The notes under the pieces are model-generated. The model saw nothing but the letters and a program-made list of their open reading frames with translations, had not been told where the DNA came from and did not search any database. From Diaphorobacter ruginosibacter (GTDB lineage Bacteria; Pseudomonadota; Gammaproteobacteria; Burkholderiales; Burkholderiaceae_C), in the NCBI RefSeq assembly GCF_014395975.1, contig NZ_CP060714.1, forward strand, positions 4,092,001 through 4,156,000: a stretch of 64,000 bases of DNA, read 5' to 3'. Shown piece by piece: positions 42,967-53,147 of the stretch. Position 1 is the first letter of the stretch; each line of letters begins with the position of its first letter. The position numbers and the translations under genes are program-made.

Positions 42967-43914
42967 ATGAACCTCGAATCGCTGCCGCTCGCTGAAATGC
43001 AGGTCTTTGCCCAGGTCGTACAGCACCGCGGATTCGCCGCGGCCGCGCGGCACCTGGAGATCACCACCTCCGCGGTCAGCCGCAGCGTTTCTCGGCTCGA
43101 GCGGCAGTTGGGCGTGAAGCTGCTGCACCGCACCACGCGCGCGCTGTCGCTCACGGAGATCGGGGCCGAGGTGCATGACGCCTGCCTGCAGATGCTGCAG
43201 GGCGCGGAACAGGCCCTGTCGCGCGCGGCCGCGCACCGCGAGCAACCGCAGGGCGTGCTGCGCATCAGTGCCCCGGTGGTGTTTGGCGACCTGTGGCTTG
43301 CGCCCCAGTTGCCGCGCTTCTGCGCGCAGTGGCCCGAGGTGCACGTGCAACTGAGCATGAGCGATACCCTGGTCGACCTGACTGCCGATGGCATAGACCT
43401 CGCGATCCGCATCACCACACCCGAGGCACTGCCACCCTCGTTCGTCGCCCGGCCGCTGCGCCCCATACGCTACGTGCTCGCGGCCCATCCCGCCTATCTT
43501 GCGGCGCGCGCACCCATCGACCATCCCGCCGACCTCGGCGCCCATCGCTGCATGAGTCTCGGCTACGGCGCATTCCAGAACATGGTGGAACTGGTCGCCA
43601 GCGACCGTGCCCTGGCCCCGGAGCGCGTGCGGCTGCATACACCCATCACCATCGCCAGCAGCCTGGGCCTGCTGCACGCCCTGCTTGGCGACGCGCAGGC
43701 CGGCATCGGCCTCCTGGCAGACTTCGTGGCCATGCCCATCATCGCGCAGGGACGACTCGCGCAGGTGCTTCCCCAATGGCAACTGGCCGGCAGCTATGCG
43801 CAGCGCACGGCCTATGCGGTCCATGCGCCGGGGCCGCACCTGCCACCCAAGCTGCGGGCCATGCTCGACTTCCTGCAGTCGCACTGCGGCACCGAGGCAC
43901 GGCCCGCCGCTTGA
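42967..43914 (+). CDS. LysR family transcriptional regulator
   Basis: A 315-residue LysR-type protein with the winged helix at about 6-65 (FAAAARHLEITTSAVSRSVSRLE) and the usual effector-binding domain (about 92-300). It belongs by appearance to the CrgA/DsdC-like group common in Burkholderiales. It is divergent from a DMT transporter, which is its likely target through the 42905-42944 palindrome. The effector is unknown. The acyl-CoA synthetase 165 bp downstream is preceded by its own ribosome-binding site. Confidence 0.92.
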   Translation: MNLESLPLAEMQVFAQVVQHRGFAAAARHLEITTSAVSRSVSRLERQLGVKLLHRTTRALSLTEIGAEVHDACLQMLQGAEQALSRAAAHREQPQGVLRISAPVVFGDLWLAPQLPRFCAQWPEVHVQLSMSDTLVDLTADGIDLAIRITTPEALPPSFVARPLRPIRYVLAAHPAYLAARAPIDHPADLGAHRCMSLGYGAFQNMVELVASDRALAPERVRLHTPITIASSLGLLHALLGDAQAGIGLLADFVAMPIIAQGRLAQVLPQWQLAGSYAQRTAYAVHAPGPHLPPKLRAMLDFLQSHCGTEARPAA

Positions 43915-44078
43915 TCCCCTGCGCATGCTATGCATGGATTTCTGGCGCTAATTGCAACCCCGCTTGCGGAATAGAACCCGGGGGAATTCATCCAACAGGT
44001 CTACATTCATACATGTTTTCATGGGACCTGCCATGGCGGGTTCCCCTGAGCGTGTTCACGATCCAAGGAGACTCCACC

Positions 44079-45818
44079 ATGTCCTCATCCGCAACCTCGA
44101 CCGCCACACCGGGACCCGAGGCCTCGCGCGACGCGTTTCTGGCCGCACGCGACTTCCTGCAGGCCCATCGCAGCGACTATGACCGCGCCTACCGCGACTT
44201 CCGGTGGCCGCAGCTGGGCGAGTTCAACTGGGCGCTCGACTACTTCGACCACATGGCGCGCGGCAACGGCGCGTCCGCCTTGCACATCGTGGAAGAGGAC
44301 GGCAGCGAAACCCGGCGCAGCTTCGCCCAGATGAGCGAGCGCTCCGCGCAGGTCGCCAACTGGCTTCAGGGCCTGGGCGTCAAGCGCGGCGACCGCGTGC
44401 TGCTCATGCTGGGCAACGAACTCGCACTCTGGGAGCTGATGCTGGCGTGCATCAAGCTGGGCGCGGTGATGATCCCGGCCACCATGCTGCTCACTCCAGA
44501 GGATCTGCAGGACCGCCTCGATCGCGGCGCCGTGCGCCACGTGATTGTGGCCAGCGCCCACACGGCCAAGTTCGAACCGCTCGCGGGCGACTACACCCGC
44601 ATCTGCGTGGGCCAGGAACAGGCCGGCTGGCATGCCTTCGCCCAGGCAGATCGCCACTCCACCGTCTTCGAGCCGACGGGCCGCACCCTGGCCGACGATC
44701 CGCTGCTGCTGTACTTCACGAGCGGCACCACGTCCAAGCCCAAGCTCGTGCTGCACACGCACCAGAGCTACCCCGTGGGCCATCTCTCGACGATGTACTG
44801 GATCGGCCTGCAGCCCGGCGACGTGCACCTGAACATCAGCTCGCCGGGCTGGGCCAAGCATGCCTGGAGCTGCTTCTTCGCGCCCTGGATCGCCGGTGCG
44901 ACCATCTTCATCTACAACTATGCGCGCTTCTCCGCCAAGGCCCTGCTGCAGGCACTGCAGGACCACCGGGTGACCAGCCTCTGCGCACCGCCCACCGTGT
45001 GGCGCATGATGATCCAGGAGGACCTGGGCCCGTGGCGCGGACGGCTCTCGCTGCGCGAAGTGATTGGCGCGGGAGAACCGCTGAACCCCGAGATCATCGA
45101 CCAGGTGCAGGACGCCTGGGGCCTCACGCTGCGCGACGGCTTCGGCCAGACCGAGACCTGCGCGCAGATCGGCAACACGCCGGGCCAGAAGCTCAAGCCC
45201 GGCTCCATGGGCCGTCCGCTGCCGGGCTACGACGTGGTGCTGCTCGACGTGGACGACAAGGAAAGCAACGAGGGCGAAGTCTCTCTGCGCCTCTCGCCCC
45301 GCCCCACGGGCCTGATGGTCTGCTACGAGGACAGCCCCGAGAAGACGCAGCAGGTGATGCGCGAGGGCTACTACCACACGGGCGACACCGCCGAGCGCGA
45401 CGCCGACGGCTACATCACCTTCGTGGGCCGCGCGGACGACGTGTTCAAGGCCAGCGACTACCGCATCAGCCCGTTCGAGCTGGAGAGTGCGCTCATGGAG
45501 CATGACGCCGTGGCCGAAGTGGCGATCGTCCCCAGCCCTGACCCGGTGCGTCTCGCCGTGCCCAAGGCCTACCTGATCCTCACCACCGGCACGCACCCGA
45601 GCCGCGAGCTCGCCGAGCAGATCTTCGCCTTCGCGCGCGAGCGGCTGGCGCCCTACAAGCGCGTGCGCCGCATCGAGTTCGTGACCGAGCTGCCGAAGAC
45701 CATCTCCGGCAAGATCCGCCGCGTGCAGTTGCGCAAGGATGAATCCGCCAAGGTCCTGGCAGCCGAACGCGGGCAGTTCGAGTTCTTCGAAGAGGACTTT
45801 CCGGGCCTGAAAGGTTGA
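44079..45818 (+). CDS. AMP-dependent acyl-CoA synthetase
   Basis: A 579-residue member of the ANL superfamily that activates a carboxylic acid to its CoA thioester through an acyl-AMP. Motifs are YFTSGTTSKPKL (P-loop), DGFGQTETCAQIG, YYHTGDTAERDADGY and the C-terminal catalytic Lys in KTISGKIRR. The domain order and length fit medium-chain or acetate-type enzymes of the MACS/AAE group; the substrate cannot be set from these motifs. AAGGAG lies nine bases before the ATG at 44079. It is convergent with a beta-propeller gene. Confidence 0.92.
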   Translation: MSSSATSTATPGPEASRDAFLAARDFLQAHRSDYDRAYRDFRWPQLGEFNWALDYFDHMARGNGASALHIVEEDGSETRRSFAQMSERSAQVANWLQGLGVKRGDRVLLMLGNELALWELMLACIKLGAVMIPATMLLTPEDLQDRLDRGAVRHVIVASAHTAKFEPLAGDYTRICVGQEQAGWHAFAQADRHSTVFEPTGRTLADDPLLLYFTSGTTSKPKLVLHTHQSYPVGHLSTMYWIGLQPGDVHLNISSPGWAKHAWSCFFAPWIAGATIFIYNYARFSAKALLQALQDHRVTSLCAPPTVWRMMIQEDLGPWRGRLSLREVIGAGEPLNPEIIDQVQDAWGLTLRDGFGQTETCAQIGNTPGQKLKPGSMGRPLPGYDVVLLDVDDKESNEGEVSLRLSPRPTGLMVCYEDSPEKTQQVMREGYYHTGDTAERDADGYITFVGRADDVFKASDYRISPFELESALMEHDAVAEVAIVPSPDPVRLAVPKAYLILTTGTHPSRELAEQIFAFARERLAPYKRVRRIEFVTELPKTISGKIRRVQLRKDESAKVLAAERGQFEFFEEDFPGLKG

Positions 45819-45876
45819 CGCTCGAAGGGCTGAAGGATCGAAGGGCGGGCGTTGCGCTCCCGCCGTCCATGCAGCA

Positions 45877-46551
45877 TCACGCTGGCCTGGCTCGGCGTAC
45901 CGCGCGCAGCTTGCCCGAGCGCCCGCCGCCGGCATAGAACAGCCCGTCGCCCCCGCTCTCGAGACCGCTGACCAGCACGCCCTTGGGCAGCATCAGACGC
46001 TCCTTCACTGCGCCCGAATGCTTGTCGATGCGGCGCAGCTCGCTCTCCTCGTTTTCCTCGGTGGCATGCCAGAGCTCGCCCTCGTACCACGTCACGCCGG
46101 TGACGAAGCGATCGGACTCGATGGTGCGCAGCACCCTGCCGTCAGCGGGGTCGATCTGGCGAATCTTGCGGCTGCGGTAGGCGCCCACCCAGAGGCTGCC
46201 TTCCGCCCATGTCAGGCCGGAATCGAAACCACCGCCAGGAGCGGGAATCGACGACACGACCTTGCCCGTGGCAGGCTCGATCTTGTCGATGCGCGTCTCC
46301 ACGATCTGGTAGAGATGCTTGCCGTCGAAGGCGGTGCCCGCGTCGCCGGGAACGGCAAGTGAGCGCGCCACCGCGCCGCTGCGCGGGTCCACCGCCAGCA
46401 GCGTCTCCCCGGTGGCCGCCCAGACATGGGTGCCATCGAAGCTCACGCCGTGGATCACGCCACCGGCCTCATACGGCCCCCATTCGTGCACCACTTCGGC
46501 CGCGCCGCTGAGCGTCTGCCGGGATGCTTCATTCATTGATTCAGACATCAT
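45877..46551 (-). CDS. Beta-propeller protein (glutamine-cyclotransferase/SMP-30-like)
   Basis: A 224-residue cytoplasmic protein built of repeated beta-strand blades (GVSFDGTHVWAATG, GTAFDGKHLYQI, GLTWAEGSLWVGAY, GVTWYEGELWHA), resembling small YncE/glutamine-cyclotransferase-type propellers. No signal peptide or catalytic residues were identified, and five to six blades are visible, so the propeller may be incomplete or completed by dimerisation. AAGGAG precedes the ATG. A regulator gene lies 63 bp upstream in the same direction, and the two may form an operon. Confidence 0.7.
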   Translation of the reverse strand: MMSESMNEASRQTLSGAAEVVHEWGPYEAGGVIHGVSFDGTHVWAATGETLLAVDPRSGAVARSLAVPGDAGTAFDGKHLYQIVETRIDKIEPATGKVVSSIPAPGGGFDSGLTWAEGSLWVGAYRSRKIRQIDPADGRVLRTIESDRFVTGVTWYEGELWHATEENEESELRRIDKHSGAVKERLMLPKGVLVSGLESGGDGLFYAGGGRSGKLRAVRRARPA

Positions 46552-46614
46552 TGCTCCTTTCGATGCGCCGGGTAGATGGCAAAGCCTGCGAAAACGGTGG
46601 CGCTGGAGTCCACT

Positions 46615-47862
46615 CTACGCAATCGGCAGCGCAGCAGGGAGTAACAAAACCGTCGCGAATCCGCTCATGGGCGGCAGCAGCCAGCGCCGCGCCCGTGCAC
46701 TGCCGATGGCGCGCACACGCTGCTCCTCCAGCAGGACCGCGAGCGCGCGCTGCACGCTGCGCTGGCTGCGTCCGAGGGCCTGCGCCAGGGCAGAGGTGCT
46801 CCAGGCCGCGCCATCCGCCATCAGTGCCAGCAATTGGGAGGCCTCGTCCTCGGCCAGCGGCACCAGCACGATCACCATATGGCCTGCCTCAAGGCGCAGC
46901 GCGAATCCTTCGGCGGTGGATTCGATGCGCGCAAACGAAGCGATGGCCGCGCGCAGGCGACTCATCTCCACCCGCAGGCGCGCCCGGTGCGTCTCGTCGC
47001 CCTCGCGCGTGCGGAAAACGTCCGCGATCAGGCGCTCGCGTGCCACGCCCTCACGGCCCGTCGCTGCGGCTTCTGCCAGCGCGCGCAACAAGGCGAACAG
47101 CACCGGCCTGCGGGCGAGCGACAGCTGTCGCGGCCCCCACACGAGGCCATGGCGGCAGGCGTCCACCACGAGATGGCCGGACTGGAGAATCACACTCAAT
47201 CGCTCGGCGCTCACCTCGCGCGTGCCGCTCGCATCGATGCAGCGTGCACACGCGCGCTCGAGCACGGCGCCGGCCTGCTGCACCTCATGGATCAGGGAAG
47301 GGATACGGCTCTGCGCCGCCGCATCAGCGGCCCGGACAAAGGCCTCGCGCGCCTGGCCGACGCGCAGCGCCCGCATGGCGATCTCCGCGTGGATCAGCTC
47401 GCCCAGTGCATCGAGCACCGCCGGCTGCCTCTGCCCCGGCGGCAGCACGGGCCGCGCCGCCAGTGCTGCGGCAGCATCGTCCACGCGCCCCAGCATCAGC
47501 CACCTGCGCGCGGCGACCAGCTGCGCGTACAGCGCGTTGGTCAGGTCCCCATGGGACTGCAGCACGCCCGCGGCCGCATCGAGGCGCGCCGCCGACACAT
47601 CGAGGCGACGCATCGCCAACGCGATTTCCGCCTCAGCCAGGGCGCAGCGTGCCCGTGCCAGCTCATCGCGCGGCCCGAACCCGCGTAGCGCCCTGCGCAG
47701 CAACTGGCCCGCCCGCTCGAACTCGCCGAGCTGCGCCATGGCAATGCCGCGCAATGCCAGCGCGGGCGGGTCGTTGCGCAGGGCGATGCGCTGCAGTGCG
47801 CCCAGTGCGTCACCCGCGGAAAGCGCCCGAGCGGAGGCGGAGATGAGAGCGTCCACGGCCAC
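46615..47862 (-). CDS. Helical-repeat regulator with two helix-turn-helix regions
   Basis: A 415-residue protein. Residues about 1-210 are Ala/Leu/Arg-rich helical pairs that look like TPR repeats. A winged-helix region with ERLIADVFRTREGDETHRARLRVEMSRLR (about 272-305) resembles OmpR/SARP-type DNA-binding domains. The C-terminal segment (SALAQALGRSQRSVQRALAVL, about 365-388) is a second helix-turn-helix. No known sensor domain is present. The start is a GTG at 47862; other starts in frame are possible. It probably regulates the beta-propeller gene directly downstream. Family identity is uncertain. Confidence 0.68.
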   Translation of the reverse strand: MAVDALISASARALSAGDALGALQRIALRNDPPALALRGIAMAQLGEFERAGQLLRRALRGFGPRDELARARCALAEAEIALAMRRLDVSAARLDAAAGVLQSHGDLTNALYAQLVAARRWLMLGRVDDAAAALAARPVLPPGQRQPAVLDALGELIHAEIAMRALRVGQAREAFVRAADAAAQSRIPSLIHEVQQAGAVLERACARCIDASGTREVSAERLSVILQSGHLVVDACRHGLVWGPRQLSLARRPVLFALLRALAEAAATGREGVARERLIADVFRTREGDETHRARLRVEMSRLRAAIASFARIESTAEGFALRLEAGHMVIVLVPLAEDEASQLLALMADGAAWSTSALAQALGRSQRSVQRALAVLLEEQRVRAIGSARARRWLLPPMSGFATVLLLPAALPIA

Positions 47863-48179
47863 ATGTTACCTGCACCCCCACGGAGATCGTGAACACGCGC
47901 CAGGCCGTGCCGAGCTGCTCATCACCTTTTGGCGACGGATTTCGCATGTCATCGGCACCTACGGTGTCACGAGGATCGACAGCGACGGAACCCTGATTGA
48001 CCTGCTCGGCGGCGTGCTCTGGTCGGATGGCTCCTCTACCTGAGCAATCTACCGGTAGGGACGCTGTGGCCCATTTGACTACACCACCCATCGCGCGAGC
48101 GTTCCGTGAGCCCGGTGACGGCTCGCGGAGGCGGCCATCACCAGGATATGGTTGCCACCCGCCTGCCCTGGCTGGCTGG
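47863..48179. other. 317-bp interval without a recognised gene
   Basis: This interval lies between the starts and stops of two minus-strand genes and should contain the promoter of the regulator gene at 46615. I see no convincing reading frame, terminator, RNA gene or repeat. GC content is close to the flanks, apart from a few AT-rich bases around 47935-47950. Confidence 0.5.
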
Positions 48180-48824
48180 CTAGACGCTCTTCCTGCGCAG
48201 CAGATGCGCATGCACCGCACCCGCCTTCAGATGGCGGTACTGCTCGAGTCCCAGCGCTGCAAGCTCCTCGCCGGTCCATTCGCGGGGCGCCTCCAGGTAG
48301 ATGAAGCCGTCCTCCGCCACCGCCCTTGCGGCGGCCTCCAGCGCTGACTGAAAGAACGGGCCGTCGAATGGCGGATCGATCAGCAACAGGTGCATGCTGC
48401 CTGCGGCACACTGCTTGAGCGCAGCGATGCCGTCACCGCGCTGGACGGTGACATTGGCAGCACCCAGCTTGGCAGCGATCGCCTTGAGTTGCGCGACGAG
48501 CATCGCATCGGCCTCGTTCATCTGCACCTGCGCCGCACCGCGCGATGCGGCCTCGAAGCCGAGCGCGCCCGTGCCCGCGAATGCGTCCACGCACTGCCAG
48601 CCTGTGAGGTCCTGGCCGAGCCAGTTGAACAGCGTCTCGCGCACACGGTCGGGCGTGGGGCGCAGGCCCGGCTTGTCCGCCACGGGAAGGCGCGAGCGCT
48701 TCCACTGGCCGCCGATGATGCGCACCTCGCCCGCACCACGCGCCGGTGCGGCTTTCGCAGCCTTTCCCGCTGCCGCGGCTTTCTTGCGGGCTGCTTCGCT
48801 CAGCATGGTCGAACGCGGCCTCAT
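48180..48824 (-). CDS. rsmD: 16S rRNA (guanine(966)-N2)-methyltransferase
   Basis: RsmD methylates G966 of 16S rRNA in assembled 30S particles. The 214-residue protein has the SAM loop DAFAGTGALGFEAASRGA (about 80-97) and the catalytic DPPF motif at 150-153, plus the RIIGGQWKRSRL start of the family. A lysine/alanine-rich tail of 30 residues comes first, suggesting a later start is possible. The ATG at 48824 overlaps the upstream M16 gene stop by four bases, so it is coupled to the M16 operon. Confidence 0.94.
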   Translation of the reverse strand: MRPRSTMLSEAARKKAAAAGKAAKAAPARGAGEVRIIGGQWKRSRLPVADKPGLRPTPDRVRETLFNWLGQDLTGWQCVDAFAGTGALGFEAASRGAAQVQMNEADAMLVAQLKAIAAKLGAANVTVQRGDGIAALKQCAAGSMHLLLIDPPFDGPFFQSALEAAARAVAEDGFIYLEAPREWTGEELAALGLEQYRHLKAGAVHAHLLRRKSV

Positions 48825-50197
48825 TGCTTGGCCCCCACCTGCACCGTGACCATGCGGCCCGGCTGCAGCATGCGCTGGAACGCGGCGCGGATATCCTGCG
48901 CTGTGAGCGCTTCCACGCGGTCCGTCCAGTGTTCCAGGTAGTCAAGCGGCAGGTCGTTCCACGCAATGTTCACCACATTGCCAAGCAACTTGCGGTTGCT
49001 GTCGATGCGCAGCGCAAAGCCGCCGATGAGGTTGTCCTTGGCGTCGCGCAGTTCTTCCTCGGTCGGTCCTTCCTCGACGAACTTCTTCACCACGTCGCGC
49101 GACACCTGCACGGCCTCGGCCGACTGGTCGGGACGCGTCTGCAGGCCGACCACGAACGATCCCGCGTTCAGCCCCGGCGAGAAGCCGCTGCCCACGCTGT
49201 AGCTCAGCCCGCGCTTCTCGCGCACTTCCTGGGTAAGGCGCGACGTGAAGCCACCGCCGCCCAGGATGTGGTTGCCCACCAGGATCGCCAGGAAATCCGG
49301 ATTGTTGCGCTTGATGCCGGGTTGGCCGATCAGCACATGGGCCTGCGCGGACTGGAACGGCAGGTTCTCGTCCACGGCCTTGGCAAGCGGCTGCACCTCG
49401 GGCACCTCCGGCAGCGCGGCGCAATCACCGGCCTTCTTCGCGGGCAGGCGCGACAGCAGGGTGCGCACCAGTTGCTGGGCCTGCTCCTTGTTCAGCGCGC
49501 CGACGATGCTCACGCGTGCGCGGCAGGTCTGCACGTACTTGCCGTGGAACGCCTGCATGTCGCTCACGTTGATGCGGTTCAGCGTCTGCGCGGTGGTCTG
49601 GTAACCATAGGGATGGCTGCCGTACACCGCAGCCGCAAACGCCTTGCTGGCCACGGTGCCGGGCTTGGTGTCAGCCTCCTTGATGGCCGCCTCCCAGCGC
49701 GAGCGCTCGCGCTTCCAGACATCCTGCGGAAAGCTGGGCTCGCCGATCTGGCGCGCCGCCAGGTTCGAGGCCTTGCCGAGCAGTTCGGGGTCGGTGAGGG
49801 AGCGCATCGAGTACACGAAACCGTCACGCTCGGCGCCCGCATCGAAGCTCGCGCCCAGGTCCGCCCAGGCCTCGCCCAGAGCATTCTCGTCGAGCGCCTT
49901 TTCCGAGCCGTGGGCGCGCACGCCCTTCGCGGTCATCATGCCCACGGAGCTCGACAGGCCCACCTGCTGCGCGGGATCGCGGCGCGCGCCGGCGTCGAAA
50001 TCGATCTGCACGTCCACCATCGGGATGGCGGGGCTTTCCACGAGCCACACGCGCGCGCCATTGGGCTCGCTCCAGTGCTGGATGGGCAAAAGCGCCCAGG
50101 CCGAATGCGTGAATATCGCCAGACCCGCGCCCACCAGGCAGGCGCGCGCGGTCATCGTCTTGGTCATCATCTTGAAGTGTTGGGTCATCTGCGACAT
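48821..50197 (-). CDS. M16 family peptidase-like subunit lacking the zinc motif
   Basis: A 458-residue exported protein of the M16B family (signal peptide to about residue 35, ending SAWA). Where active members have HxxEH it has VGLSSSVGMMTAKG, so it cannot bind zinc and is probably the non-catalytic partner. The C-terminal domain keeps the R/Y substrate-holding pair near KRGLSYSVGSGF. It follows the active M16 gene by 32 bp and is coupled to rsmD. Such pairs work as heterodimers, like mitochondrial processing peptidase. Confidence 0.9.
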   Translation of the reverse strand: MSQMTQHFKMMTKTMTARACLVGAGLAIFTHSAWALLPIQHWSEPNGARVWLVESPAIPMVDVQIDFDAGARRDPAQQVGLSSSVGMMTAKGVRAHGSEKALDENALGEAWADLGASFDAGAERDGFVYSMRSLTDPELLGKASNLAARQIGEPSFPQDVWKRERSRWEAAIKEADTKPGTVASKAFAAAVYGSHPYGYQTTAQTLNRINVSDMQAFHGKYVQTCRARVSIVGALNKEQAQQLVRTLLSRLPAKKAGDCAALPEVPEVQPLAKAVDENLPFQSAQAHVLIGQPGIKRNNPDFLAILVGNHILGGGGFTSRLTQEVREKRGLSYSVGSGFSPGLNAGSFVVGLQTRPDQSAEAVQVSRDVVKKFVEEGPTEEELRDAKDNLIGGFALRIDSNRKLLGNVVNIAWNDLPLDYLEHWTDRVEALTAQDIRAAFQRMLQPGRMVTVQVGAKQ

Positions 50198-50229
50198 AGT
50201 TCGTCAATCCATCTTTGCGTGCGCTGCGA

Positions 50230-51717
50230 TCAGTGCAGGCGCGAGCCATCGGCACCGCCGGCCGCGGGGCGTTTGCTGCCCGGGGCAACGGGCTGCGGCA
50301 CCAGCGTTCCCACGTTGAGCTGGTCGTCGCCGAAGTAGCGCGCGGCCACCGACTTCACCTGCTCGGGCGTGACGGTGCGCAGCAGCTTGAGAATGCGATC
50401 ATCGGCATCAAGCGGGAAGCCCTCGACCCAGTTGCCGCCCAGGTCGTTGGCCTGGCCGTAGAGCGAATCGCGCTCATACACGGTGGATGCCGTCCACTGC
50501 GCCTTCACGCGCGCAAGCTCGGCCTCGCTCACGCCTTCCTTCGCGATGCGGGCGACCTGCGCGCGCAGCGCCTCCTCCACCTGCCTGGCGGTCTTTCCGG
50601 GAGCCGGCACGCCCATCAGCATGAACAGGCTCGGGCCGCGCCCGATGATGTTGGCCGAGCTGCTGGCGCTGTCGGCGATGCGGTCCGCACCCTGCGTGAG
50701 TGCGCGATCCAGGCGCGCGCCGTCGTAGCCGCTGAGCACGGCGGACAGCATCAGCAGCGACAGGGCATCACGGTCGCTGTCCTTCGGTTCGTCGAGATGG
50801 ACAAGGCTCGGTACGCGGAACGACATGGCAAGGAACGCCTGATCCGCCGGGGCCTTGAATTCGATGCGCCTGATGCCCTTCTGCTCGGGCTCGGTGCGCG
50901 GCTTGCGGGCCGGCACGGCACCCTGCGGAATCTGCCCGTAGGTCTGCTGTGCAAGCTCCAGCACCTTGGCCGGATCCACGTCGCCCGCGACCACGATCGC
51001 GGCATTGGAGGGCACATACCACTGCTTGTGGAAGTTGCGCACGTCCTCGGGCGTCATCGAATCGAGATCCCCCATCCATCCCACCACCGGGCGATGGTAG
51101 GGCGATGCAATGAACGTGGCGGCGTTCAGCTGCTCGAACAGCGCCGCGCGCGGCTGGTCCTCCGTGCGCATGCGGCGCTCCTCCTTGATGACCTCGATCT
51201 CCTTCTTGAACTCCTCGTCGGGCCACTGGTTGTTTGCAAAGCGGTCCGACTCGAGCTCCATCACGTCCTTCAGGCGACTGGCCGGAATCTGCTGGTAGTA
51301 CCCGGTGTAGTCGCGCGTGGTGAAGGCGTTTTCCTGCCCGCCAAGCGCCGCAACCTTCTTGGAGAACTGGCCGGGCGCCACCTTGGCGGTTCCCTTGAAC
51401 ATCATGTGTTCCAATGCATGTGCCACACCGGAAGTCCCGTCCACCTCATCCATGGCGCCCACGCGCACCCACACCATGTGCACGGCCGTTGGCGCGCGCC
51501 GATCCGGCTTGACGATGAGCTGCATGCCGTTTTTCAGGGTGAACAACTGGGCTCCGTCGGCCGTCGTGACCTCCGGCCGGACCGCGGTCACCGCGGAGGC
51601 AGCCGCCTGGCCGGATGGCTGTGTCATGGGCTGGGAAGGGGGATTGGCGGATGCGCCGGCATGGGCCGTCACATGCGCGCAGGCCAGCAGGCCAAGAAGG
51701 GAGATGGCTTGTTTCAT
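50230..51717 (-). CDS. M16 family zinc metallopeptidase, catalytic subunit
   Basis: A 495-residue periplasmic peptidase with an N-terminal signal peptide (about 1-20, ending AHA). The inverted zinc motif is HALEH at 100-104, and a Glu near 180 (VIKEERR) serves as third ligand; it also has GGQENAFTTRDYTGYY. It pairs with the inactive M16 protein directly downstream. Family members digest small proteins or signal peptides. The gene starts only 29 bp from the ftsY start codon on the other strand. The ATG at 51717 is the natural start of the signal peptide. Confidence 0.92.
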   Translation of the reverse strand: MKQAISLLGLLACAHVTAHAGASANPPSQPMTQPSGQAAASAVTAVRPEVTTADGAQLFTLKNGMQLIVKPDRRAPTAVHMVWVRVGAMDEVDGTSGVAHALEHMMFKGTAKVAPGQFSKKVAALGGQENAFTTRDYTGYYQQIPASRLKDVMELESDRFANNQWPDEEFKKEIEVIKEERRMRTEDQPRAALFEQLNAATFIASPYHRPVVGWMGDLDSMTPEDVRNFHKQWYVPSNAAIVVAGDVDPAKVLELAQQTYGQIPQGAVPARKPRTEPEQKGIRRIEFKAPADQAFLAMSFRVPSLVHLDEPKDSDRDALSLLMLSAVLSGYDGARLDRALTQGADRIADSASSSANIIGRGPSLFMLMGVPAPGKTARQVEEALRAQVARIAKEGVSEAELARVKAQWTASTVYERDSLYGQANDLGGNWVEGFPLDADDRILKLLRTVTPEQVKSVAARYFGDDQLNVGTLVPQPVAPGSKRPAAGGADGSRLH

Positions 51718-51746
51718 AGAATGGATAGGATTCCAAGTACCCGACA

Positions 51747-52922
<1,176 letters not shown>

Positions 52923-52959
52923 GCCGCAACAGCCCCCTCAGCATGCCCTTCGGCCCTCG

Positions 52960-52983
52960 GCCCCGCCATGGCGGGGCTTTTTT
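52960..52983 (+). terminator. Rho-independent terminator of ftsY
   Basis: GCCCCGC (52960-52966) pairs with GCGGGGC (52971-52977) around CATG, followed by six T residues, 37 bp after the ftsY stop. Confidence 0.92.
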
Positions 52984-53147
52984 ATGGCTCGGGGCAAGCA
53001 TGCGGGCGATCCGACGCTGCGGATGAGAGAATGCCTTGCGACATTCCACGACGAGGAATACTGGCCGCGCAATGACAGCCGAATGACAGATTCGCTCACC
53101 AGAATCTGTCCGGTCAGCCGTTCAACAACAAACCGCCAGGAGACATC

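Noticed and set aside
47990..48090. tRNA-like segment on the minus strand (GCTCAGGTAGAG resembles a D-arm)
   Set aside because: No acceptor stem, anticodon arm or T-loop (GGTTCRA) at the right spacing; a chance match.
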